NCBI GenBank assembly: GCA_032718565.1
Contig: JAVGVS010000728.1
Coordinates: 59,469-123,468 of the forward strand
Origin: Distichodus sexfasciatus
Lineage: Eukaryota > Chordata > Actinopteri > Characiformes > Distichodontidae
Reading direction: 5' to 3'
Length of the DNA: 64,000 nt
Shown: positions 23,151-34,101 of the stretch, piece after piece
How positions within the stretch are numbered: position 1 is the first letter of the stretch
How the letters are laid out: the number at the start of each line of letters is the position of its first letter
Program-made: the position numbers and the translations under genes
Notes under the pieces: model-generated
Seen by the model: only the letters and a program-made list of their open reading frames with translations
Told to the model about the DNA's origin: nothing
Database searches by the model: none

Positions 23151-24246
23151 TTACCCACAAGCCTCATCTCCATCTCCACAGCATCAGCTTTACATCTCGG
23201 TGCTATAACACAAACTGCACGGAGCGTCCCAGAGCTCCTACGGCTGCTAAAGAAATTAGTTGCTCGGTCACTCGCGGCGCAGTTAGTCCATTCCGCGGCT
23301 AAATGCTTGCGTGCTCCCGAGTAATTGCATTTCCAACTTCTCCTTGCTATAACTAGTCGCGCCACGGCTATCTGGAACGCCATACCATTAGCCTGGCGTT
23401 ATCGTCACTACGTGTGATGTGTCACAGACAAATAAGCGCACCACATATACTCACCAAAGCGTGAAGGCGTTAATTATGTAAATTAACGTCCCGACGTATA
23501 CGATCATGCTAATTCTGTGCTAATGTAAATGCAAATGACTCTGCCCTATACGTGCGGGTTACAATACCAGCATGATAATTATGCTAATATTTGCTCTACA
23601 TGCATGTTTAGCCCAAAAAATGTCAACACTATTTAGCTTTCACGCCATCACATCCGCTAATGACGAAACATTTTTACCATTTTTATATTAATTTTGTTAA
23701 ACTGTGGCTACTTTAAAAGTCAAGTTGCCCAGATAAATATATAAACATATCTGTATATATAAGAAATTTACCCAAATATGTTTAATATAAAACTTTTGTC
23801 GCCACTCTGTTGAAATTGGTTTGTTTGAAAACGAGGTTGAGATAAACCCTTATTGCAGTGCCTGTGTTTAGCCAGACGCTGTAATCTGTGTGTTCTCTCG
23901 GCGCGGCGACGGCTCGACTTCATCCTTCAGTGGCTCTCAATTAAAGGAACAATGGCTAGTGATTGCGAGGGAGGAGAGACCAAAGCTTGTCAGTCGCCTT
24001 TGAGTCAAAGCTCGTCTTATCCGAGATTTCAGCGTGTCGTCGGGGCAACCAAAGTGGAAAGTAGAAATTGTGGTGCTTGGGGAGTAAATTTTATGTATTA
24101 GTGCATCAACAAGGTGCCCAAGTTTGGGGAAACGTGTTGACAAGCTTCAGCGAGATGAAGACTTCGGTGTGTGTGTGTGTGAGTGTTTGTAGCTTTTGAT
24201 GAAGACCAAATATGGCCAAGCAGAATGGAAAATTAAGAGTTAAATA
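23151..24246. other. Intergenic stretch, no gene seen
   Basis: Moderately GC-rich at first (CACTCGCGGCGCAGTTAGTC), then AT-rich. No splice-flanked coding block or known repeat was recognised. Confidence 0.4.
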
Positions 24247-25020
24247 AAAAGTGAGTGATTATTTGTGACTCTGTACGGCGAAACCACTCGCTTGTCCGTT
24301 TTTTGTTTTTAGTGTTTTGAAACAGTGGAAGGTCTATACTTTACTGTTGTGAATCAATTTGGCTGAAAAACTTACCCTTTCCATCCTAAAAACGTGACTT
24401 TCTTGAGGTGAGGAATTCAATTCCAGCAGAATGTTCAAAGTTTGTGTTTTGACCGCTCTACTCCAATATTTACGCTAAATCCACTGGTTGACTAGCGTGA
24501 AGATATTTCTCCAGAATCCATCTTCGTCTCCCGAGTTCAGTTAACCTAACGCAGGTAGGCTATCTGTGTGGCTGTGAATGCAGCGTAGGCTAGCGTAAAT
24601 GCAAACGTAGCCGCGACTGCACCAAGCGTCTGTGAGTGCTACGGCGATAGTCAACTTCGACGGCAGATTTCTCCGTTTCTCACTTGGCGTGACAGGAGAA
24701 ACCTGACTCCTTTGAATGTTGATATCTCAGTCATATATAATTCATGTATAATAACTCAATTTTGAAAATTTGAGAGAAGCGACTGATTTTGCCATGGAGG
24801 GTCACATTTGTCATTATGAACCACAGCAAATATGGGCTCTGCTTTTGACCCATCTGTAATGGAGCAACGGTCAGCTTTTTGTCAGCGCTCAGGGAGCAGT
24901 GCTTGGGAACGGTACCTTAATCATGGGTACCTCTGTGGTACCTTTACTGGTCCAGGACTTGATCCGGCAACCTTCCAAGCAATGAGTCAACTCCGTAACC
25001 GATGCGCTACCAAATACCAA
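24247..25020 (-). mobile_element. SINE-A copy split by GTGAC-MITE copy 4
   Basis: The SINE tail (AAAAGTGAGTGATTATTT) lies at 24247-24264, and the rest resumes at 24806 with ATTTGTCATTATGAACCACA. Removing 24265-24805 and one ATTT rebuilds a continuous SINE. The SINE therefore predates the MITE insertion. Confidence 0.9.
24265..24805 (-). mobile_element. GTGAC-MITE copy 4 (internal deletion, ATTT duplication)
   Basis: 541 bp, begins GTGACTCTGTACGGCGAAAC and ends CATGGAGGGTCAC. It is flanked by exact ATTT (24261-24264, 24806-24809), the complement of the AAAT seen at the oppositely oriented copy 3. The segment next to each end is shortened relative to copy 2. Confidence 0.93.
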
Positions 25021-25820
25021 ATACACTTTTGAGGCAAAACCTTACAACCACTTTCCTAATCTGTTGTTGAAAACTAGACTCTGAGGGCCAATTTCAATCA
25101 AGGATCAAGCCTAGTCCTAGATTAGCTTTGAGTTTGGAGTTTGGACGGGAAAACTCAAGATTCAATGGGAAACGTCAATGAGAGTCATCCTCTCAGTTAC
25201 GAACCAAACAAAACAGCTACTGAAACAGAGAATAACAGCTGACAGTGAGGAGAGTAATGAGTTGGGACACATGCCATATCAGGTAGAGCTTCGTCCTCAG
25301 CTTCTACACGTCTTTACGTCCGTCATGAGGCACATTTCCGCATGCCCAGGTCACGCTATAAACTGGAGAAGACAAGAAACTAATTACTCCACCTCCCTCG
25401 GTCCTCCCTGGTCTCCCTGTAATGATCAGAAGCAAGTCAATAACCCCAGATCTGTGACAACGGGACCAATACCAGCCCTGTCCGAGGGAAGCCACTATGT
25501 TGATTTTTCCAATTCCCTTGTCCAATAAGCAGATGGCCGAGAAAATCAGATTCCTCCAAATTTTCACTGTTATTTTAAGAGGGGCTCCAGTTACAGATTC
25601 TCCCTCGCCTGGTATCTGGGCAGAAACTGAGACGCTGGTCACTGACAGACAGAAAGGGAGGAGAGAAATGATGATTTCTGCCATTTATCTAGCAAGAAAT
25701 CAAAAGAAATCAAAAGAAAACACAAAAACACGGTCATGATTTTTACAATTTCTTGGAAATTCTTACATGAGAGTAAACTCTCAAGTAATAGAGCGTTCCA
25801 ATTTTAAATGAATTTAGATG

Positions 25821-26035
25821 TGTTTATTTGTCATCGTGAATATTGCACAAGACAGCACACGGTTAAATATGAGCTTTGCATTTGACCCATCCGTGAAGGA
25901 TCCGTGTGTAGCTTTTTTGGCACTGCTTGGGGACAGTACCTTGCTGATCAGTGGTATCTTACCATTCTGGGACTTGAACCGGCAACCTTCTGATCTCAGG
26001 GCCAACTCCATAACCATTACACTACCAACTGCCCC
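25821..26035 (-). mobile_element. SINE-A copy
   Basis: Near full length but diverged. GGGACTTGAACCGGCAACCT is the complement of the tRNA-like B box, and the head ends CTACCAACTGCCCC. Confidence 0.78.
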
Positions 26036-26682
26036 AATGAATTAAGTACTCACCAAAACAAATGCTTACCACCTCAAAATTACAATAATTTCTGATTGTT
26101 TAACAGTATTTTCATTGTAACTGTCGACTTCTATGACTGAATAATGTTCTCCTTTTTAAGTACAAAAAAAACCCCTAAAACAACAATGTATCTCTTTTTC
26201 AGACAAGAAACTAAACCAAACGCCTACGACTAATGGCACAATCTCTTGCTTGGTGAGAACTGACCAGCTGGCAGCATTAGACCTGGCCAAGTGATAGACA
26301 ATGCTGAAGACCAAATGCTTGGTCCAAAAATGTAATTAATCAATTTGGATTTGCTTGTACATGACAAAGTTATCTTTAATTAATGTTTTAATTTAAAAGA
26401 TGACATTATATATAAAATTATGGTTTTAAGGTGATATAAGTAAAACCATTTTAATTATTGATATTGCATTATTATATTTAAAATTTATTTAATCAAGCCT
26501 TTTAAAAAAAAAAATCATTTTATTACTTATTATTAATGATAGCTATTTCATTAGTAATAACAATATTAAGTTAGTTAGTGATAAGTGATATTAGTGATAA
26601 CTATATTAATAACTATATAAGTATGCATAAATTAGTAAATAGTATTAATTCATTCAAAACAGTTTAATTCTGATCTACACAA

Positions 26683-26717
<35 letters not shown>

Positions 26718-29041
26718 ATAGGAATAAAAGGAAGTTTTTGAATGAACCAAAACAATGTCATAAATTTTACAATTAACATGTATTAATAATTATTGTTTCA
26801 CTTACCCAATACCCCACGTCCCATTTTAAGCTGTATTACAATGCATCAAGTAGCTGCAAATCCATCAGCATAAAGGCTTTTTAACTAATAATTGATCACA
26901 CATTCAGTCCATCACTACACAAAGAAAAGCACAAAACGACACTTAGTGCTTCAGTGGATTACATGGGAAAATGAAGAAAGTTCCAGCACTTTATCACAAG
27001 CCTTAATAATGAGTATAGCTGGACACGTCTCACACGTATTAATGGAACCCATTCCGCCCTGGAGACACACATGCACACACACACACTCATACACACACAT
27101 CTCACACACACACGCCCCCATCGTTACCCGTGGTGCCCCGAGATAAACAGCCCCCTCCTCACCCCGACACGTCCCATTACCTCCTGTCCGTGGCTCTAAT
27201 GATCTTCCTCCCATGGGGCCCCTCACACAGGTGGGCTCTATAGGCGGAGTAGCGAGCCCACCCTGATCGCCTCCTCATATAGCACCGTCATTACCAGGGT
27301 CCCTGTAAAAACAAGGCCGCATTAATACTGTATGCCATCAAGGTGCAGAATATCACAGCCCAGGTTACGACCCGGTTGATTCCGATTGACGGATGCCCCA
27401 AACGACCTCACATGGCTTCTTTTGTTGAGGAGGAGCGGTGCCTGTCTTCTGAGCCCATCTGTCTGAGTCGCAGGCCCTATCTCTAAGGCTGATACCAGAT
27501 ACTCTGTAAAGGATGCAGTGTAAAGGCGCTTGTTGGCACTGCCTGTCCAAACCTGGCTTGTGAGAAGTGTGTACTTAACCAGCTGCCATATGGAGGCAGT
27601 AAAGGAAGGTGCACGTCAGCAGCAGGGCGGCCACATCCAGCTGCGTTCCATCGCTTGGCTTTCCTCGATGGTTGAGAGGCAGGCTTCCGTGGCGAGACGC
27701 AGCGGGAGACTAATGGCTGCAAATGAGCAGAGTGCCTTTGCACTGCCTTTCTTTAAAAGGTTGGTTGGGTAGAGCTCTGCTAACCGTATATACAAAAGAG
27801 TTCTTTTCCATAATTGTTTGGCACCAGCAATCACCTTGTTCTCTTTGTTATTTCTTTGTCTTCTTTTTCTTTCCACTTTTTGGGCCTTTAACCACACAAT
27901 TTCTTCCGGATTTGCCCGTCTATTTGAACGGTTCTTCAGTTCTTGCTCTTTTCAGGTAGCTGTAGTACGTCTAACGATGCCTAAAGGTTAAAAACCAGCA
28001 AAACAGTTTCCTCCTAGAAGAAGAAGAAGTGCACAGAAAGCAAAACATTGACGACTCCCAGGAACGAAAAAGGTGAGCGTCAGCAGGACTATGCCATACC
28101 ACAGTTTCAACATGAAATTATTCCCAAACTAATTGGAAGCTTTTAGAAAGGATCGATAGCTGAGGTTTCATTCTTTGGACGCAAGCAGGAAGTTTATATG
28201 TGAGGTGGGATTATGGCTTCCAGCTTTATGGTCCGATTGACCACCTTCCACACATCTCCCCTAAGGCTCTCGCAGGGTCTGTCGCCTTGGACTTAATGCT
28301 TTCCATGTCGCACCCCCCATACTATCATCACTCTTGCCAGGGTTCGGGCAATAGCTTGAGTATCTGGAGTCAGGAATAAGTCACCCCGAGTCTCTAAGGG
28401 ATCAAGCCAGCGACGATCTCTTCCCAATCACCATCTTACCAAAGGAAGATATCACGGCTCCTGAATTCCCAAGCTCCATCCCTCGATTCTCCATGTTCAC
28501 AAGTGTGATTCCTTGGTTGTGGGGTTGGTAATGGAATTGTGTAGACGAAATGAGATGGAGTCCGACATGGAAAAGGTAATCTGGCTAAAGTGGACCATGC
28601 TGCAGGGTGGAAAGTAGAGACTCTGAGATTCGGACTTTTTTATGAATACAATTTTTTCCAGAATCTACAGAGAGTGCTCCACATGAGCCACATGATCACA
28701 AGCTAGACCTACAATAAATCCTGTTTTGATGGATTGTGTGGATTTTGAGATACATGTTGGATAGACGGAGATCAGAGCGAGTGTGTAATCAGACTCCAGT
28801 ACTGATAATCAACAGGAAAACCTGGGTACTGTGATATCAAGGTCTTGACACATATTGCTGCTATACAGACAATGCACATCATATAAAAATTGTCTATAAT
28901 ATGTACAGTATACATTCCTTGTTTAATTTAAGTCTAAAGATATTGTACACCACACAATAACTGTGTATTAAATGTAGAAATACTACACTAAATATGAAAG
29001 GTTTGTTATCTACATACTATACATGTAGTAGATTATTAAGG
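26036..29041. other. Intergenic stretch, no gene seen
   Basis: AT-rich to about 26900, with a (AAAT)n tract at 26684-26720. A (CA)n patch lies at 27066-27115. The block 27140-28800 is GC-balanced and non-repetitive, but I found no exon with plausible splice sites and a known product. Confidence 0.4.
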
Positions 29042-29260
29042 GTGTGATTATTTGTCATTGTGAACGCACCACACCACAGTACACAGCGCACCACAACCAA
29101 ATGTGACCTCTGGATTTGACACATCTGTGAAGGAGCAATGGGCAGCTTTTTGGACGTGCCCTTGGAGCAGTTTGATGATGGTACAATGCTCATGAGTACC
29201 TCAGTGGTAACCTGGAACTTGAACCGGTGACACTCCAATCAATAAGTTAACTCTGTAACT
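29042..29260 (-). mobile_element. SINE-A copy
   Basis: Tail TGATTATTTGTCATTGTGAA at left; the tRNA-like head near 29240 is decayed. A short TA run follows. Confidence 0.78.
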
Positions 29261-30360
29261 ATATATATATTACAGAATAATTAGACTGTACTGTGCTTTA
29301 TAATAAAGTCTGAGATACATAAAGTGCAGAAGGTGTTTGGGTTGTGGAAACCTTCATGTTGATTTCTGAAGAAACCAGACGGAGGAAAAGACGAGGGGAT
29401 AAAGTGTGTATGATTACAGCCTCTCTCTCTTCTGTGTGGACATGCTGGCCTGTAATACTGGACAGATGGATGCAGCGAGTGCTCGAGTCCAAGCTACTTT
29501 ATAGCAGACACATGATTATGCAACAGAAGCCATGTTCCATAGTGTACTGGGTTTTATACATTGCTTATGTGTTCACACACACACACACACACACACTGCA
29601 GTGGATGAATGTCATCACCTGACAGCTGCCTGCTTTGTGCCATTTCCACGGTTCCTTTGGTAAACGGCCAGATTTTGTGACCTTTGACTTCCATTTTTTG
29701 GTGTGTAGTCACACATAAGAATGATCACACACACATTACTACCTGACTAGTATTGTGTGGGTGTGTGTGAGTGTCTGTGTGTGTGTTTATATATATATGT
29801 TGGAACACATTTTCAAGGATTTTTGAGCCATAAATCATTTGTCTCCGAAGATGTCCCAAAGCACAACACATACACAGATGCATTGATTTTGTGTACTTTG
29901 CATATCGGTAATGAGCTATTGATGTGGGTTAATGAATGATTGAGCAGCGAGCCTGAAGGAGGGTCTCTGTGTCTCATTAGCATCCCATTTCCAAAGTTGC
30001 ATGTGTTTTCTGTATTTACAGCGCATTTTGTATTTTGAATTGCATTGACCACTGCAAAAATTGCAATTTTTTTATTTTACTAGTTCTAGCTCAGAGATTA
30101 TAATCCTTGTACTCTGTAAAAACTGGAAGCACATCGTCTCGTCTGTCTATATACTTGTATATACCTTAGATGACAACGTTTACGTTGAGTTTGACTTGAC
30201 TTCCTGCCTAATATTGACAACACAGTTTTGGGGAAGATCTGAAGTAGTCATCTAAAAATTTGGCCCTCGCAAATCCTCGCCCATTTTTAATAACTACTCC
30301 AGGGAAAAAACGTTTTCTTCTTTATTCATAATTGGACTGTAGAAATTCCAAATTGTAAAT
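29261..30360. other. Intergenic stretch, no gene seen
   Basis: Short (CA)n at 29573-29597 and (TG)n near 29755-29785. Nothing else was recognised. Confidence 0.4.
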
Positions 30361-30548
30361 CGCATTTACAGCATTTAGCAGAGGCATTTATCCTGAGTGA
30401 CTTCCATTTTTCTAATTACAGGGACAGTCTCCCTGCAGCAAGTGGGGTTAAGGGTCTTGCTCAATGATGGTAGTGCTGGAGGTAGGATTCAAACACACAA
30501 CCCCTTAGTGCAGAGGTGAGGATCCTAATCACAAGACCACCATCACCC
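30361..30548 (-). mobile_element. SINE-B copy (L2-type tail)
   Basis: Family B has a tRNA-like head with GGTCATGGGTTCAAATCCTA, a middle CACTGGGTCCCTGAGCAAGA, and a tail GGATAAGAGTGTCTGCTAAA followed by TGCCGTAAATGTAAA. That tail is what I know from fish L2-mobilised SINEs. This copy is complete and inverted, with tail GCATTTACAGCATTTAGCAG at its left end. Confidence 0.82.
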
Positions 30549-31552
30549 CACATCGAACACAGCATTAGTAGCAATTTTACCCTTTGTTTCTTTACCGTTA
30601 GCATTAAAAAGACAACGCAAATCTTCCTCCAGCGTGACCTCTGCTCGTACGACCCGACCCGAACGTCGGCCGAAAGGGCAACACCGATCCCGAATTTACC
30701 TCCTCGCCTGTCCCCATGCATCCCATTAACCTTTTGGAAGCTGGGCAGAAAGATCAGCGCACAACCCCCTCTTCGTCTTCTTCCTTTTTCTTTCTTTCAT
30801 TTTGCCATTTTCTCTCTTTCTTGAAAAGCGCTGCCCTTTGTGGTGCTGTCTGCTCTTCCCCCACCTTGTTTATTCATCCTTCTTGGCATAAGATGCACCA
30901 GCACAGCAGTCCGTTTGGAAGGGAGCTGATAGTGCAGTTTGCGTTGCTCTTTTTTCATTTTCCTGCTCTTCCCTTGGGGGGACGGAGGCCTTGGTGAGGC
31001 CCTCGTGTACTGCAAAATGTATCTTGATTCTCAAAATACTGGGTAATTTTTAGTAGTGGTATTGAGGAGAGGGGTGTCTGAGTCTCTTGTTAATTTTCAG
31101 CCGACCCCATTTGATTAGCATGCCATTTCGAGGGCTCGCCATGTCGAAGACGTGTGCTTAGCTGCCATTAGGGCCAGACAGACAGCATCCTCTTCATAAT
31201 TAATGCTAAAATATCGCTAACTGTCAGGAAATGGCCTCACCGAAGCAAAAAATAGGAAGAGGAGGGGGACTGGGACGAGTCTCAAGACTCCACATCAGCA
31301 GAGATGCTTGGATGTGCTGCATAAGAAGATTTTTAATGCTATAGTTACAATAAAACAGCCAGTTCCGAATTGGGGCCCAGGGTTGGGATTTTTAAATGGA
31401 ACTTTGTAGTTATTAATGTAGGTATTAATTGATTTAATAAGAAAGAAAAAGAGAGAAAGAAAAAACTGAAAATAGGAGAGAAGGGAAGGGAAGTTTGGAA
31501 AGAAGGAATAAATATAAATGTAAATACCTGAAAAGTGTAAAAAAAAAAAAAT
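30549..31552. other. Intergenic stretch, possible conserved block
   Basis: No gene. 31085-31240 is non-repetitive with GATTAGCATGCCATTTCGAG and TTCATAATTAATGCTAAAAT, the style of a conserved non-coding element; this is untested. A purine-rich run is at 31440-31505. Confidence 0.3.
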
Positions 31553-31722
31553 AGGGCAGTTGGTAGCATAACGGTTAGAGAGTTGGCCCTGTGATAACAA
31601 GATCGCTGGTTCAAGTCCCGGACTTGTTAAGGTACCACTGAGATACTCATGAGCAAGATGAGCAACATTTGGTTGTGCTGCACTGTGTGCTGTGCTATAC
31701 CGCACTGTGTGCTGTGCTATAC
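31553..31722 (+). mobile_element. SINE-A copy, plus arm of an inverted pair
   Basis: Clean tRNA-like head: GGCAGTTGGTAGCATAACGG with B box GCTGGTTCAAGTCCC. The middle is shortened, and GCACTGTGTGCTGTGCTATA is duplicated at its end. Confidence 0.8.
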
Positions 31723-31832
31723 TTGTTCCTTGCTCTTGAGTACCTCAGTAGTACTTTTCCCACCCGGGATTGGAACCGATGACCCTCCAATCACAAGGCC
31801 AACTCCCCAAACGTTATACTACCAACTGCTCC
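31723..31832 (-). mobile_element. SINE-A head fragment, minus arm of an inverted pair
   Basis: Reads GAGTACCTCAGTAGTACTTT to ACTACCAACTGCTCC, the complement of the neighbouring copy's head. The two could fold into a ~100 bp stem. Confidence 0.78.
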
Positions 31833-32514
31833 AAGATTAACACTGGTCTGAGTCTCTGTGCCATCTCCTGAACAGGTGACGGATTAAAAAATGGGGTTCG
31901 AGGGCCGAAGCACCTTCTGAATCCTTCACGCTCTGTCCCAGGAGAAACATGAATAATTCAGACGCTTAAACCTTAACTCCCCCCAAACCTCTGTTTCACA
32001 ATCCTTTTTCTTCCTTCATTTTTTCCTGAAGGAGGTGGGCAAAAATAAAAGTGTGAAATAACAGTGAGAGTGTCTGCTTCCCCTGGCTCGCTCTCTCTCT
32101 CTTTTCTTCCCCTCATATGATCCACTTATCTTATTACATGCTCGAGGTCCGGGGCTGTTGTAAGAAGGCTGGAAAGCACTTATGGCTCAAAGAGGCAGTC
32201 ATGCTTATAGTTCATCTTATTTCCATGCAAATAACCAAGTGAGGGGAAACGCAGAGAGCCCGGCTCGAATTCCAATGTGTGTGTGTGGAGAACAGGGCTG
32301 GTAAATGTCATTTTACTTACCTGGACTTCAACCTGACGATGCAAAGACCAACAAATCAAGCGTTGCTCATGTTGGTCTCTCTTTGCAGCTATTGAGCTTG
32401 AGTGGTGCTCTCTTGATATTCCCTGTCCACTTAAGTCTGTGTGTATGAGAAGCATGTGTACTATAGTTATTCAATATTGATGCTTGGGGGTCACTGGGTG
32501 GCCCTTTCAGAGAG
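31833..32514. other. Intergenic stretch, no gene seen
   Basis: Ordinary sequence; no repeat or exon was recognised. Confidence 0.4.
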
Positions 32515-33320
32515 TTGGAACTACGTCTTGTTTGCTTGATATATTAGTTATATTTGTGATCGCATTTGTTATATTTGTGAGAGCCTTTGTTATCGTGTAT
32601 TTGTGATAGCATTTTCGGCTGTTTTTGGCTGTAGCATTTTAAAACTGGAACTGTTTCATGGGGTTGTGGAAACTTAAATACGATGAATCTTTGCTGTTAA
32701 AAATCGGCTCAAATGAATCATTGGCTTATGGAAAATTATATTTGACGACAAAACCCAAAGTGTGTAGTTGTTGTTAAAACTACGTCTAATTGTCTCGTTC
32801 ACTTGTGGAAACTTAAAATTGAGGATAATTTGCTGATAAGAACCGGAACAATATGTGTTGCGTTTTCTTGTGAAAACGTACAGTACATTATTTGATTAAC
32901 TTATTATATTTAAAGAGCTAACCTAAGTTAGAAACTTAAATTCAATTACAAAAGCTAACGTGAGGCGCTTTTGCTGTTAAAATGTGGAACAATTCTCGTT
33001 TGCTTGATTAACTTACTTTCGTGAGTGTTTTTCGTCTGTTAAAAAAAAACTTTTTATGGCTTACATTTGACGACAAAAATTGGAAACGTGAGGCAAAAGT
33101 CTTGTCTCTCGTCACTCCTGTCTTACATTTGACGATTTTTTCCTGATAAAACTGGACCAAACTAGGTGTACGTTTGGGGAAATTTACTCTCGACTGTTTG
33201 CTTGAGAAAACATTTATTATACCATTTTAGGCACTTAAAAGGTGTAACAACTATGTCTCGTTCGCTTGTGTGTCATATCATATCCCTGAGAGCGTTTTCG
33301 GCTCGTTTTAACGGTGAACA
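32515..33320. repeat. Degenerate tandem array upstream of klf7
   Basis: Irregular units of roughly 110-170 bp share CTACGTCT-GTTTGCTTG, GTGGAAACTTAAA, ACATTTGACGACAAAA, TTGCTGTTAAAA-TGGAAC and GAGAGCGTTTTCGGCT. Copies are strongly diverged. The array ends about 120 bp before the GC-rich klf7 promoter. Confidence 0.6.
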
Positions 33321-33429
33321 CAGTTGTTTTCTGTCCCACCACCGCGTACTGAATGAACTCCAGCCGCTTCCCCGCAGCTTTATAAAGACTTCTAAATATA
33401 GCTCGGCGTTCAGTGGCGCACGCGCTTCG

Positions 33430-33999
33430 ATCGACAGCTGCGCGGGCCAATCGGCGTTCAGAACCAGCGCTTAACCACGCCCCTTTTCCGCCGCAACTTG
33501 CACTACAGCCGCCTGAGATGAAGTCCCGCCCACTTTCCGCCGCTTGTTCGCATGTCCGGCCCACTTTTCTCCTTATATGGTTACGCGCCGGCTCTGAGTG
33601 ACAAGCGCGAGCCCCTCCCCACCGTCGCGAGCGTCGGCGCGTGAACCCTCGCGTGTCGCTCGCTCGCTCGAATACATGCGCGCACACCTCGCCTTAAAAT
33701 AATAATAATTACAATAATAATAATAACAACAATAATAATAACAATCCTAATAACAAAGAAAATAAGAATAAAATAAGCAAAGGCCGAATGGCGAATTTAG
33801 CACTTTTATTTTTTCTTTAAAAATAATTTAAAGAGAATCCGGTGGAAAGTTAAAGGCTCGCGCCGCGTTCCCTCTTTATAATTCTAGGCTATTTTTTAAT
33901 TCGGGATGAGCTGTAGGATGGAGTCGAACATCTGATATGTTCACCTTGTGTGGATCCGAGCATTAAAAAAAGAAAAGAAAGGGGAAATTAACGACAGCC
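33430..33999 (+). promoter_or_regulatory. klf7: klf7 promoter and 5' UTR region
   Basis: A CpG-rich block directly upstream of the ATG. Visible motifs: E-box CAGCTG (33435-33440), CCAAT (33447-33451), CCACGCCCC (33475-33483, the complement of the GGGGCGTGG class bound by Sp/KLF proteins), a second GC box CCCGCCCAC (33524-33532), and a perfect CArG box CCTTATATGG (33571-33580) that could bind SRF or act as a TATA-like element. The transcription start is not determinable. 33695-33770 is an AT-rich AATAAT run, likely within the 5' UTR. Confidence 0.6.
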
Positions 34000-34101
34000 A
34001 TGGACGTCTTGGCAAATTATAGCATTTTTCAGGAACTTCAGGTTGTGCACGACACCGGCTACTTCTCCGCGATGCCATCACTGGAGGAGAACTGGCAGCA
34101 G
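34000..34101 (+). CDS. klf7: klf7 coding exon 1
   Basis: Encodes residues 1-34, ending SLEENWQQ, phase 0, donor CAG/GTGAGT. It holds the first half of the N-terminal activation segment. Confidence 0.96.
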
